From Martinezella tropici (GTDB lineage: Bacteria > Pseudomonadota > Alphaproteobacteria > Rhizobiales > Rhizobiaceae): 64,000 nt of DNA. Below the pieces are notes generated by a model, which saw nothing but the letters and a program-made list of their open reading frames with translations, was not told where the DNA came from and searched no databases. The position numbers and the translations under genes are program-made. Location: positions 62,001-126,000 of the forward strand of contig NZ_VNIP01000004.1 in assembly GCF_008370325.1 (NCBI RefSeq), given 5' to 3'. Shown piece after piece: positions 17,039 to 25,727 of this stretch (the stretch's first letter is position 1; every line of letters begins with the position of its first letter).

Positions 17039-18136
17039 TTAAATGCCAAGATCGAGCTGGGATTGCGAGCGGCCATCGTCGTTTTCCTCGTTCGTCAGGG
17101 ATGAAAGCGTGACGCCGAGCAGCCGAACCGGCCGCCTGAACGGATGGACGGTCGCCAAAAGCGCGGATGCCGCTTCAAGGATTTCATCCATGCCCGCGAC
17201 CGGAACAGAAATGGTCCGACTGCGCGTGGCCTGCGTGAAATCCGAGTATTTGATCTTCACGGTCACCGTCTTGCCGCTGATGCCGCTTGCGTCGCAGTAG
17301 CGCCAGACCTTCTCTGCGAGCGGCCGCAATTCCGCCGTCGCCAGATCGAGATCGTCGATATCCTCCGGAAACGTATCCTCCGCGCCGACGGATTTGCGGA
17401 TCCGGTCGGGCCTCACCTGGCGTTCGTCGATGCCCCGGGCGATCCCGTAGAAATATGGTCCGGACTTTCCGAAATGCTCCTGCAGGAAGACGAGGGGCTT
17501 CGCTTTCAGATCGAGCCCGGTTTCGATCCCGTATTTGCGCATGCGCTCGGCGGTCGCCGGCCCGACACCATGGAATTTGCTAACGGGCAGCGCCTCGACA
17601 AATGCCGGTCCGTTCTTCGGCGTGATCACAGCCTGGCCGTTGGGCTTGTTCAGATCGCTCGCCATCTTGGCGAGAAACTTGTTGTAGGAGATGCCGGCGG
17701 AAGCATTGAGCCCGGTGACCTGCTTGATCCTGGCCCGGATTTCCAGCGCGACCTCGGTGGCGATCTCCACGCCCTTGAGGTTCTCGGTGACGTCGAGATA
17801 GGCCTCGTCGAGCGAGAGCGGCTCGATCAGCGGCGTATATTCGGCGAAGATCTCGCGGATCTGCTGCGATACGGCCTTGTAGACGTCGAAGCGCGGCGGC
17901 ACGAAAATCAAATCCGGACATTTGCGCTTCGCAGTCACCGATGGCATGGCCGAACGAACGCCGAAGGCGCGGGCCTCATAGCTTGCCGCAGCCACAACGC
18001 CGCGCGCTGCGGACCCGCCGACCGCAAGCGGCTTGCCGCGCAGTTCGGGATTGTCTCGCTGTTCGACCGACGCGTAGAAGGCATCCATGTCCACATGGAT
18101 GATTTTGCGAACGGGCGTCGAGCTCATATCGTTCAT
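17039..18136 (-). CDS. dinB: DNA polymerase IV
   Basis: A 365-residue Y-family translesion polymerase. The first metal-binding aspartate is in IIHVDMDAFYASVE, the steric gate region is EQRDNPELRGKPLAVGG, and the catalytic acidic pair is in SLDEAYLDVT. The HhH region (VSKFHGVGPATAERMRKYGI) and the little-finger domain follow in order. It lacks an obvious beta-clamp motif at the extreme C-terminus. Length is normal. It is flanked by a dispersed palindrome and appears to be transcribed alone; SOS control cannot be judged from the sequence. Confidence 0.93.
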   Translation of the reverse strand: MNDMSSTPVRKIIHVDMDAFYASVEQRDNPELRGKPLAVGGSAARGVVAAASYEARAFGVRSAMPSVTAKRKCPDLIFVPPRFDVYKAVSQQIREIFAEYTPLIEPLSLDEAYLDVTENLKGVEIATEVALEIRARIKQVTGLNASAGISYNKFLAKMASDLNKPNGQAVITPKNGPAFVEALPVSKFHGVGPATAERMRKYGIETGLDLKAKPLVFLQEHFGKSGPYFYGIARGIDERQVRPDRIRKSVGAEDTFPEDIDDLDLATAELRPLAEKVWRYCDASGISGKTVTVKIKYSDFTQATRSRTISVPVAGMDEILEAASALLATVHPFRRPVRLLGVTLSSLTNEENDDGRSQSQLDLGI

Positions 18137-18188
18137 TATCGTCTCGGTGGTCCGCGCTAGAATCAGGCCGCGCTAGAATGACGTAGGT

Positions 18189-18236
18189 GAGCATGATTTC
18201 GTCCGAAAATCGCGTGCACTTTTCGGCATCATGCTC
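18189..18236. repeat. Dispersed palindromic element
   Basis: Outer arms GAGCATGAT / ATCATGCTC (18189-18197, 18228-18236) and inner arms CCGAAAA / TTTTCGG (18203-18209, 18220-18226) nest to form a long imperfect hairpin. This GAGCATGAT...ATCATGCTC shape is a known type of rhizobial intergenic mosaic repeat. It lies between dinB and the AraC gene. Confidence 0.65.
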
Positions 18237-18367
18237 TGGCGTTCCAACGCTACCGCAAATCGCGGCGTGTCGAACAAATACGGAACATATCACGCTTGGC
18301 GACGATATCAAACAGGCTCCGGATCTTGCCGGGCAGGACTTTGCGACGTCGCTGCCGGCCTGGATTG

Positions 18368-19495
18368 TCATAGACCAAGCGTACCGAGCCAGCTATCGAA
18401 ACTCGACACTGAAGCCGCGCGCGACGGCGCTTCCGTCTTGAAATCTCGTGAATGCTTGCGCACTTCGCTTGGGTTGTAGCCGAACTCATGGGTGAAAGCC
18501 CGGCAGAAGTTGGCGGCGGACTCGAAACAGAACTGACCGGCTATCTCGCCGATTTTCCGGCCATCGGCGGGATCGTTAAGCGCGGCGCGCGCGGCCAGAA
18601 GCCGTTTTCTTCTTATATAGTTGAGCACTCCGCTCGAGGTCTGAAACAGCTCGTAAAGGCGGGTGCGCGAAATCGCCAGTTCACGGCTTAGGGTTTCCGG
18701 CGTCAACTCCGCGGAGCCGAGGTTGTTCTGAATGAAATGCCTTGCCCGGGTCATCAATCCGCTTTGCGATATTTCGCCATCGATCTGGCCGTGCATCAAG
18801 GGGGATATTGTATGGAACACCATCTCCCGAAGCTGGTTCCTGACGCTTGGAAGATCGTCTCTGGTCAAGCGAAGGAGATTGACTTCGAGAAAATCCATGT
18901 AACTCGAAAGTAACGAGACGCGCGGGCCTCCAAGTACGATATTGCTGCTGGCGCTCGGCAGTCCACCATAGGCGGCAAACAGATCGCATGGCAGGATCAG
19001 CGTCGTGGATTGCGCCGGCAAGGTTCGTCCGTAAAAGGGGCAGCCCAGCATTCGGATTTCCATCATGCCGGGCTCGTTTTCGACAACCTTGCCGTTTACG
19101 CTCGCCCATGTCTTTCCGGTGCGCAAAAAAGTGATCTGCCAATGATCTATCGAGCTGAAGCGCACCTTTTCCGGGGTGCGTTCGAAACTGAATGCCGGGG
19201 TGTCCTGCTGAATGAGCAAGACCCCTTCGAGGTTCCATACAATCTGCTTAACCGCGAACGGCTCATAGGCTTTTGCTTGATTTTGCAGCCGCATATCGAT
19301 CAGCGGCGCCATGCGCTCCTGCCAGGCTGCAAATTGCCGATCGGGGCGCAGCTCCTCCGTTGAAAACGCCAGGGACGCCAGCTCCGTTCTTTCGGGAAGC
19401 TCGCTGTAAAGCGGTACCTGTGGGGAGCGGGGCCAGCGGCGGCGCTCGACAGCCTTGGGCTGTTCAAATGAAATATCTGCTTTGCTCCACATCAT
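18368..19495 (-). CDS. AraC family regulator; candidate activator of the polysaccharide operon
   Basis: A 375-residue regulator with an N-terminal sensor domain of the AraC-binding-like type (about 40-230) and a C-terminal double HTH (LTPETLSRELAISRTRLYELF, then IGEIAGQFCFESAANFCRAF and a final YNPSEVRK). Its closest gene cluster is the aps polysaccharide operon, whose last gene ends about 920 bases upstream. In S. meliloti the aps operon is activated by CuxR, an AraC-like protein that binds c-di-GMP through an RxxxR motif. Here an arginine-rich segment ERRRWPR (residues 17-23) contains such a spacing (R19, R23) ahead of the sensor domain. Orthology with CuxR is inference. Confidence 0.8.
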   Translation of the reverse strand: MMWSKADISFEQPKAVERRRWPRSPQVPLYSELPERTELASLAFSTEELRPDRQFAAWQERMAPLIDMRLQNQAKAYEPFAVKQIVWNLEGVLLIQQDTPAFSFERTPEKVRFSSIDHWQITFLRTGKTWASVNGKVVENEPGMMEIRMLGCPFYGRTLPAQSTTLILPCDLFAAYGGLPSASSNIVLGGPRVSLLSSYMDFLEVNLLRLTRDDLPSVRNQLREMVFHTISPLMHGQIDGEISQSGLMTRARHFIQNNLGSAELTPETLSRELAISRTRLYELFQTSSGVLNYIRRKRLLAARAALNDPADGRKIGEIAGQFCFESAANFCRAFTHEFGYNPSEVRKHSRDFKTEAPSRAASVSSFDSWLGTLGL

Positions 19496-19993
19496 TGTAG
19501 CGCCCCCTCGACACTACATAGTGTGTTTACTTGCCGCGGCTGCAGCGCCCATTGAAAATTCTGCAGCTGGCCCCCACACCAGTTGATCATATTAAAACCA
19601 CATTTGTTTGTGGATTAGCCGCCTTCTCGTGAGATCCAGCCTGATTTCCAACTTTTCATGCCGGAACGAATCTGATTCCTTATTGTAACAGGAAGAGAGA
19701 GGGATAAACGCACGATAGGTTGCGTCCTCGTCTTTGAGGCGGCGGACATCTCTGTTCGACAGCGCGGCGAGCAGCTTGGCAAAAGGCCAAACTGCCCGGC
19801 TGATGATCTCCGGCGGCCATCGCAAGGAACGCAAAACTGATACCCGAGAGGGTCGCATTTACCGCAAACCTTACTTCAATACTCGTAACAGTTACTTAAG
19901 CATTATTCTCTAATAATTTCAAGAATTTTATCGAGAGATGGAAATAATTTTAACGGATGTGGAAACGAAGATAGAGGATATGGAAGTAAGCAA
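19496..19993. other. A/T-rich intergenic region
   Basis: It contains an inverted repeat ACACT/AGTGT (19511-19515, 19520-19524) only 16 bases before the AraC start, a doubtful small minus-strand ORF (19592-19858), and an A/T-rich stretch (about 19860-19990) that likely drives the small exported protein at 19994. Base composition is clearly lower in G+C than the surroundings. Confidence 0.45.
19592..19858 (-). CDS. Possible small basic protein
   Basis: An 88-residue open frame, very basic, containing LLAALSNRDVRRLKDEDATY. This loosely recalls the DUF1127 LSDRELxDIG motif, but the match is weak. No ribosome site stands out, and no family can be named. It may be spurious. Confidence 0.25.
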   Translation of the reverse strand: MRPSRVSVLRSLRWPPEIISRAVWPFAKLLAALSNRDVRRLKDEDATYRAFIPLSSCYNKESDSFRHEKLEIRLDLTRRRLIHKQMWF

Positions 19994-20299
19994 ATGGTAG
20001 TAAACCCGATTAAGCCGAAGTTTTATCTTTCCCGCCTTGTATCAAGCTTGACTTCTGTTTGCTTGTGCGCCCTTTTTCTTGCCTACCCGGCAGAAAATGC
20101 GGTGTCCGCAACCATGAATAAATATAAATACAAGACCATCGATCTGTACATGAAGAAAAGCGAAAGCAACATGTACTTTTATGGGACCGGTCAGGTTCGC
20201 AAGAGGACAACGGTTTCCTCCGACGAGTATTTCAAGGGGGCGCCCTATATCTGCACGCCGAGCGGCTTTGGACGCACCTCGCATTGCTACAATCGTTGA
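19994..20299 (+). CDS. Small exported protein, hypothetical
   Basis: A 101-residue protein with a signal peptide (basic start, then LVSSLTSVCLCALFLAYPA) and a mature part of about 60 residues rich in Lys and Tyr (MNKYKYKTIDLYMKK) with two cysteines near the end (YICTPSGFGRTSHCYNR) that may pair. It sits in A/T-rich DNA between the AraC regulator and the polysaccharide operon, on the opposite strand. Family unknown. Confidence 0.5.
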   Translation: MVVNPIKPKFYLSRLVSSLTSVCLCALFLAYPAENAVSATMNKYKYKTIDLYMKKSESNMYFYGTGQVRKRTTVSSDEYFKGAPYICTPSGFGRTSHCYNR

Positions 20300-20309
20300 A
20301 CAAATTGAA

Positions 20310-20343
20310 ACCGTCTGGCAATTGATCCCGTTGCCAGAACGGT
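20310..20343 (+). terminator. Hairpin after the small exported protein gene
   Basis: Arms ACCGT-CTGGCAA and TTGCCAG-ACGGT with one bulged A enclose a 9-base loop, 11 bases after the stop at 20299. It could serve either strand, as the polysaccharide operon ends on the other side at 20417. No T-run. Confidence 0.4.
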
Positions 20344-20416
20344 CCCGAATGTCTCAATCCATGCCGACGTCACAGTCGATCGATCTTGCCTGCTCGCCAT
20401 CTTCTCTGTATCCGGT

Positions 20417-20917
20417 TTAGCTGGGCAAGTGCCGGATGACGTAGTTGTCTCTGCGCAGTTTCATTGCCTCGTCGTCATGTCTCGGCAGGTTGTGACGAAA
20501 TACATACCACTTTCCGTCCGGTAGGCGCTTCTGATAGATGACGCCGTCTTTTTCACGGTGCAGAAAGCAGGACGTCTTTTCCACGTCGTACGTCTTGTTC
20601 TGCCAACGAGCCTTCATGCATAGCTTGCCGTTGAAGGTCGCATACCAGGTGCCTTTGGCATAAGTTCTGTCGGCGCCGGTATGCGACCAGGCCATGAAGC
20701 TGTCTTGCTTGGCGGAAAAATAGCCGGCACCATCTTTCCAAATCCACGACCGGCCGGCGTAAAGGTTTCGCACGTCCGAGGCGCTTATCGATGTTGCTTG
20801 AATGGCAGAGCGCTCGATCATCCAATCGGCATGCTGCCGGCTCGCAGCATGTGCCGATCCACCCAACAGCAACATCGATATGGCTGCACCTGATATAAAG
20901 AGTCTTGCGAGAGACAT
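20417..20917 (-). CDS. apsH2: DUF995 exported protein (ApsH2-like)
   Basis: A 166-residue exported protein. The start at 20917 (MSLARLF) is chosen because the in-frame ATGGAGGCGAAG just before it supplies a GGAGG five bases upstream; starting at the earlier ATG (20929) would hide this site. A signal peptide ends at SAHA. The mature part has the DUF995 features seen also in the paralogue at 21887: DVRNLYAGRSWIWKDGAGYF, a cysteine pair (LCMKARW ... SCFLHR) and YQKRLPDGKWYVFRH. It is the last gene of the polysaccharide operon. In S. meliloti the order uxs1-uxe-apsS-apsH1-apsE-apsH2 is known for the arabinose-containing polysaccharide. Precise role unknown. Confidence 0.75.
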   Translation of the reverse strand: MSLARLFISGAAISMLLLGGSAHAASRQHADWMIERSAIQATSISASDVRNLYAGRSWIWKDGAGYFSAKQDSFMAWSHTGADRTYAKGTWYATFNGKLCMKARWQNKTYDVEKTSCFLHREKDGVIYQKRLPDGKWYVFRHNLPRHDDEAMKLRRDNYVIRHLPS

Positions 20918-20945
20918 CTTCGCCTCCATTTTTGTTGTTGTTGGT

Positions 20946-21890
20946 TCAGTTCAACAGAGGACTGACAACGCGCCAGTCCGGCCGTCCGAGGCCATGAGGC
21001 CACGGATAGACCTCGCGATCGTCGAAATACACCACCCCCGCGATGTTCTTGAATTCATCATGCGGTTTGGCGGCTTCTTCAGCCCAGGCATGGACATAGG
21101 CTTCGCTTCCCTGGTAGCCCAGCTCCGCGATAACGATCGGCTTTCCGTAGGCTTTGACGCGGTCATAGCCCGGTTTGGTCGCTTCGACGAAGGTCGAGTC
21201 ACGCCCGAGCATGAGCTGGTCGAAAGGCTGATAGCCGAAGACCGAGAGGCCCACGACATCGACATATCGATCTCCCGGATAATAGGCTTCGAGCCCTTCC
21301 TTGCCCATCGGCGACCACATATATTTGGCGGATGGAAGATCGCGGCGGCAGACATCGACGGCATGTCTATATGCCTTCACATATTGCGACGGGCTCCAGT
21401 AGGCCCAGGTGAACTGCCCGTTCTTCTCATCCATTTCATGGGCCCAGCGAATGGTAACGGGTTGCTTGAGCTTGGCGGCGGCAGAGCATATCGCTGCCAT
21501 GTTCGCATCGTAGTGCCCATCCATGATCCCCTGGAAAAGATCGTCCGGCGTGACACGCCAGTTGCGTGCCCAGGACCAGGGCTCGACTGTAATCAGCAGC
21601 GAGCGCCCTCGCTGGCGGGCATAGCTGTCCGCGACCCCAAGCGTCGATAGATCCACATCCTCCCAGGGAAGGAAGAGATGCTCGATCTTGGGATTGGGGT
21701 CATTCGAGAAATCGCCGTTCGGATCGTATGCGCCTGATGGCAACGATTGCGGCGTTATGATCGGCCTCTTGTCATGGAACATGTTTTGACTGCCGCCCGC
21801 CGTTTCGAGACCATTGTTGGCGGCGTAGATCGCTCCAGACAAACCTGCGAAGCAAACGACGGCTGCGGTAAACTTGAATGCCGTTTTCAT
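20946..21890 (-). CDS. apsE: GH26-like endoglycanase (ApsE-like)
   Basis: A 314-residue exported glycoside hydrolase of the GH26 (beta-mannanase-like) fold. A signal peptide ends near AIYAANN. The likely acid/base glutamate is in TIRWAHEMDE and the nucleophile in PIVIAELGYQG. The aromatic WSWARNW and YMWSPMGKEG line the cleft. It starts inside the stop of the upstream DUF995 gene (ATGA, 21887-21890). In S. meliloti ApsE is the predicted glycanase of the aps operon. It probably trims or helps release the polysaccharide in the periplasm; substrate is inferred. Confidence 0.82.
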   Translation of the reverse strand: MKTAFKFTAAVVCFAGLSGAIYAANNGLETAGGSQNMFHDKRPIITPQSLPSGAYDPNGDFSNDPNPKIEHLFLPWEDVDLSTLGVADSYARQRGRSLLITVEPWSWARNWRVTPDDLFQGIMDGHYDANMAAICSAAAKLKQPVTIRWAHEMDEKNGQFTWAYWSPSQYVKAYRHAVDVCRRDLPSAKYMWSPMGKEGLEAYYPGDRYVDVVGLSVFGYQPFDQLMLGRDSTFVEATKPGYDRVKAYGKPIVIAELGYQGSEAYVHAWAEEAAKPHDEFKNIAGVVYFDDREVYPWPHGLGRPDWRVVSPLLN

Positions 21891-22456
21891 TGGACTGCCT
21901 CCTTCTTCAGTTCGGCCTTGCTCGTGTTCAAGGTGGCTTTCACGATGCTCAGTCGTTCAGTAACCAGATCGTTGGCGACCAACTTTTGCGCCTCATCGGC
22001 GTCTTTGGCCGCGGCATGGCGAAATATGAACCATGCCCCACCGGGCTCGCGCTTCTGGTATACGGTTTCATTGAATATGCGGTGCAGAAAGCAGGTCTTG
22101 GCCGGGAACTTACCGTTCGCCGCGTACCAGGTCGCTTCAAAGCACATACGGCCCGCATCGCTTACGCTCCAGCGGCCCTCGGCCCAGGATTTGCCTTCCT
22201 TGCCGTCGACCCAGGCCGCGAAACGACGATCTGCGTCCTGCATTTGCCCTGCGCCATCTGGCCATTGCCAGCTCTTGTCGCGATAGAGTTGGTAGAGCTC
22301 GAACGCGGTCATGGGGCGAGCGTCGACCGGCAATTTGAGGCTCTTGCCCGCGGCGGCCGCGCTGCTTGACGTAACAGATCCGAGGACGATGACGGCGGCG
22401 AGCGTCGCCACACCTGCGCGGATCAGAAGGCTCGGTTTGTTATATGATGATGCCAT
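21887..22456 (-). CDS. apsH1: DUF995 exported protein (ApsH1-like)
   Basis: A 189-residue exported protein with a signal segment (LLIRAGVATLAAVIVLGSV, cut near SSAAAA). The mature part matches the DUF995 pattern of the protein at 20417: ELYQLYRDKSWQWPDGAGQM, paired cysteines (RMCFEATWY ... KTCFLHR) and YQKREPGGAWFIFRH. Its start lies 17 bases inside the end of the UDP-glucose dehydrogenase gene and its stop overlaps the glycanase start, so translation is tightly linked. Function unknown beyond its place in polysaccharide production. Confidence 0.75.
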   Translation of the reverse strand: MASSYNKPSLLIRAGVATLAAVIVLGSVTSSSAAAAGKSLKLPVDARPMTAFELYQLYRDKSWQWPDGAGQMQDADRRFAAWVDGKEGKSWAEGRWSVSDAGRMCFEATWYAANGKFPAKTCFLHRIFNETVYQKREPGGAWFIFRHAAAKDADEAQKLVANDLVTERLSIVKATLNTSKAELKKEAVQ

Positions 22457-23858
22457 TGTCTTTCTCCCGCATAGTAATTGGTATGACTTTCGCGGCGCTC
22501 AGAGATTTGTTCCTCTGTCTCGCCATGCTTCGAACATCGCCCTTTGTGCTGGCCGAGTTTCCGATGGTGGAAATGCGGAATCCGAGTTGCGCGGCAGCTT
22601 CCTTGCGAAAGGCGTTTCTGAGATCCACCAGGATCGGCTGGCGCATGTTCGCCTTGAGTTGGATCAGGTCGAGGTTCTTGATGATTGCCCATTCCGTCAT
22701 GACGACCGCCACATCGGCATTTCGCGCGCAGTCATAGGGATCGTCGCAGAACACCACGTCATCGAGGACCTTCGCGGCGTTCTCGATGCCCATGGGATCA
22801 TAGGCTCGAATATGGCCGCCAAAGCGCTGGAGGGCTTCGATCAGCGAGACCGAGGGCGCTTCGCGCATGTCGTCCGTGTCGGGCCTGCATGTGAGGCCGA
22901 GAACGGCGATGGTCAGACCGTCTATATTGCCGCCAAGCGCTTCGACGACCCTTAGCGCCATGCGCCGTTTGCGGGCGTCATTCGCCGCAACGGTTTCCTC
23001 GATCACCCGCAGCGCGACGCCATAGTCCTGCGCGGTTCGCAGAAGAGCGAGCGTATCCCCTGGAAAGCAGGAGCCGCCGAAGCCGGGACCTGCCGCCAGG
23101 AAGGTCGTGCCTATGCGCTTGTCCAATCCTATGCCGAGCGCCAGTTCCTCGACATCGCTGCCCAGACGTTCGCAAAGATCGGCGAGCTCGTTGATGAAGG
23201 TTATTTTCGTCGCCAGAAATGCGTTGGCCGCATATTTGATCAATTCCGATGTTCGCCGCGCCGTCACGACAACCGGTATGTCCTGGAGATCCATCGGGTC
23301 TGCATAGAGTTCGAGTAGGCGCTTATGGGCACGCTCGTCGTCGACACCGATAACGACACGGTCCGGCGTAAGCGAATTCCGTACAGCAACGCCTTCGCAC
23401 AGGAATTCCGGATTGGAGGCCACGGAAAATGCGCCCGGCTTCCGTATCGCGGCGATGATCTTCTGCACCATGTCGCCGGTGCCGACGGGCACGGTCGTTT
23501 TAACGACGACAACCGTGTCGTCCGCTATCAACGGCGCAAGATCGCTTGCAACACGGTAGAGGCAGGAAAGATCGGGTTCCCCCCGATCGGTGCGAGGCGG
23601 AGTGCTGACGGCGATAAAGACGATAGCCGCTTTCTTGACCGCTTGGGCGAGGTTGCAGGTGAAATCAAGTCGTCCCGACGCACAGTTTCGTTCGACCATT
23701 TCGTCGAGGTGCGGCTCGTAGATCGGCATTCTGCCCTGTCGCAAACCGGCAATCTTCGGCGGATCCTTGTCCACGCAGACGACGGTGTGACCCCACTCGG
23801 CGAAGCAGGCGCCGCTAACCAAACCCACATATCCCGTTCCGACAACAGCTATCTTCAT
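22440..23858 (-). CDS. ugd: UDP-glucose 6-dehydrogenase
   Basis: A 472-residue NAD-dependent enzyme that oxidises UDP-glucose to UDP-glucuronate. The N-terminal Rossmann motif is KIAVVGTGYVGLVSG, the catalytic cysteine is in FGGSCFPGD, and the hinge helix LIKYAANAFLATKITFINE is intact. The C-terminus is about 30 residues longer than many Ugd proteins, rich in basic residues (MARQRNKSLSAAK). It lies between the glycosyltransferase and the first DUF995 gene. It supplies the UDP-glucuronate consumed by the UDP-xylose synthase encoded at the head of the same operon. Confidence 0.93.
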   Translation of the reverse strand: MKIAVVGTGYVGLVSGACFAEWGHTVVCVDKDPPKIAGLRQGRMPIYEPHLDEMVERNCASGRLDFTCNLAQAVKKAAIVFIAVSTPPRTDRGEPDLSCLYRVASDLAPLIADDTVVVVKTTVPVGTGDMVQKIIAAIRKPGAFSVASNPEFLCEGVAVRNSLTPDRVVIGVDDERAHKRLLELYADPMDLQDIPVVVTARRTSELIKYAANAFLATKITFINELADLCERLGSDVEELALGIGLDKRIGTTFLAAGPGFGGSCFPGDTLALLRTAQDYGVALRVIEETVAANDARKRRMALRVVEALGGNIDGLTIAVLGLTCRPDTDDMREAPSVSLIEALQRFGGHIRAYDPMGIENAAKVLDDVVFCDDPYDCARNADVAVVMTEWAIIKNLDLIQLKANMRQPILVDLRNAFRKEAAAQLGFRISTIGNSASTKGDVRSMARQRNKSLSAAKVIPITMREKDNGIII

Positions 23859-23870
23859 GGTTTGTTGCGC

Positions 23871-25727
23871 CTATGCGCCCCTCCTGCTGGGAACTTCCGT
23901 CATTGCGTTGGCGTCATGCCAGTGCGGATCGAACATGATCCGATGCAGCTTGCGTCCGCTGACGCCTGCCCCTGCCACCGACGAACGCTCCACGAAAAGC
24001 GCATAGCCGCTCGTGCTCCACGTCAGCGACAGCACTCCTTCGGCACCGCGCTCCGTGGCGGCAAATCCTGGCAGAGCGATGAGAACGAGCATTGCGCTTG
24101 CAACGGCAGGACGATAGAAGCGGCTGCTCATGGAGATGGTATTCTCCTGCACGTGCTTCAGAACGATCACCAACAGCAGCAGCGTGTAGATCGCCGCATT
24201 CATGGTCGCGAAGATAAAGAATCCGCTCGTTTCTCCAGCATCGTGAACCATGAAGACAGGTACGATGGAGATGAGAGACAGAAATGCATAAGGCGACAGC
24301 ACGCGGAAGGGCAGTGGATCGACATTGGACGTGCCTTTCGGGGTGACACGAAAATCGACGAAAGATCCAGTCGTCCAATCCCGTATCGCTGCGATTGTCC
24401 CGGCGAACGCCCATGGCCAGCGCGCGAACAGAAACAGCGTCACTTCCCAGCTGAGAATCTTGGCATCTACCGGCCTGAACGTGCCGGTACGGCGCCAGCG
24501 ATAGGCGAACGCGATCAGCAGGAGCGATTGCGGCAGGAAGTGCAGCAGGAAATCGGGATAGGACACATTGACGAAGTTCCGTCCTACCATGAGCGCTATT
24601 ATCGGCAGCGCGAACATCAGTGCCATGAACAGCGAAAACAGCGGGTACCATAGCTGCGAGAACAGGAATTGCGCCCTTAGCCGAGGCGGCAGGCAGGGAA
24701 GCAATTTGGGCGAATACTGCAGCAAGATCATCATCAGGCTGCGCGACCACTGGAATTCCTGCGTGATGAGATCGGTAAAGGTGCGCGGACCATCGCCATG
24801 AGCAATGGCATCGATGGCATGAACGCCGCGCCAGCCATGTGCATTCATCATGAGCGTCGTCGAATGATCTTCGGCGAGTTCAGGCCCGAGGCCGCCGATC
24901 TCTTTCAGGGCTGCAGTGCGAACGGCATAGTGTGAGCCGATGCAGAGCGGTGCCAGGCCGTTGTTGAAACCGGCTTGCAGCGATCCATGCATGCTTGCTT
25001 CGGCATAAAGACGTCCCCGCGCAGCCCAGCTCTCGCGAGCGTTGCTGTCGCAGATGCTCGGCGCAGATACGTAACCGATCGCGGGATCGGCGAACGGGCG
25101 CAGCATCTGGTAAAGATAGTCCTGGCTCGGCACGTGATCGGCATCGAGCTGGACGACAAAGTCATAACGTTCATAGCCGTAATGGTCATAGAAGAAGGCG
25201 AGATTTCCCTCCTTGCAGCGCGTGCGGCGCGGCCATGTCTTGCGGTGATAATCGTCCCGCCCTTTGCGGGTGCATAATTGAACGCCATGCCTGCGGCACC
25301 AATCGATCGTCGCAGGTGAGGGATCTTCGTCGGCCAGCCAGGTATCGTGCGGCACCTCCTGTGCCAGCATGGCTTCCAGGGTGCGGGCGACGACATCGAA
25401 CGGTTCGGACGGCGCCTTTGTCACCACCATCGCCATCCGGCTGCCCGCCTGCAGACGCAGTGGTCCGTTCGGCTTCCGTGCACGATAGAATACGGCGACG
25501 AAATAGGCCGGAAGAAGGCTCGTCCATGCCAGAACGGTGGTGATCAGGATGGATCCGAGCGCATCGACATGATGGGCCGGCAAGAGCCACCAGCTCCAAA
25601 GATAAACGAGTGCCGCAAACCATATCGCGGCACAGACGATATATTCCACGCGCCGATAGCCTGAAAGGATGGGAACCATCAGTGGCTCGTCCTGTGCGGC
25701 GGATCTGCTTATCCTGGGCGTTCTCAC
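23871..25727 (-). CDS. apsS: Family 2 processive glycosyltransferase (ApsS-like)
   Basis: A 618-residue membrane glycosyltransferase of the cellulose synthase-like group. There are two N-terminal spans (residues about 22-70), a cytosolic GT-A domain with VQLDADHVPS (metal-binding D-x-D), a catalytic aspartate in LAEDHST, and a QEFQWSRSL segment at the place of the usual Q-x-x-R-W. Five or more further spans follow (from about 345). It overlaps the epimerase stop by 4 bases. It should polymerise a sugar nucleotide, perhaps UDP-arabinose or UDP-xylose with another sugar, and pass the chain across the inner membrane. No C-terminal PilZ domain is evident. Confidence 0.85.
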   Translation of the reverse strand: MRTPRISRSAAQDEPLMVPILSGYRRVEYIVCAAIWFAALVYLWSWWLLPAHHVDALGSILITTVLAWTSLLPAYFVAVFYRARKPNGPLRLQAGSRMAMVVTKAPSEPFDVVARTLEAMLAQEVPHDTWLADEDPSPATIDWCRRHGVQLCTRKGRDDYHRKTWPRRTRCKEGNLAFFYDHYGYERYDFVVQLDADHVPSQDYLYQMLRPFADPAIGYVSAPSICDSNARESWAARGRLYAEASMHGSLQAGFNNGLAPLCIGSHYAVRTAALKEIGGLGPELAEDHSTTLMMNAHGWRGVHAIDAIAHGDGPRTFTDLITQEFQWSRSLMMILLQYSPKLLPCLPPRLRAQFLFSQLWYPLFSLFMALMFALPIIALMVGRNFVNVSYPDFLLHFLPQSLLLIAFAYRWRRTGTFRPVDAKILSWEVTLFLFARWPWAFAGTIAAIRDWTTGSFVDFRVTPKGTSNVDPLPFRVLSPYAFLSLISIVPVFMVHDAGETSGFFIFATMNAAIYTLLLLVIVLKHVQENTISMSSRFYRPAVASAMLVLIALPGFAATERGAEGVLSLTWSTSGYALFVERSSVAGAGVSGRKLHRIMFDPHWHDANAMTEVPSRRGA

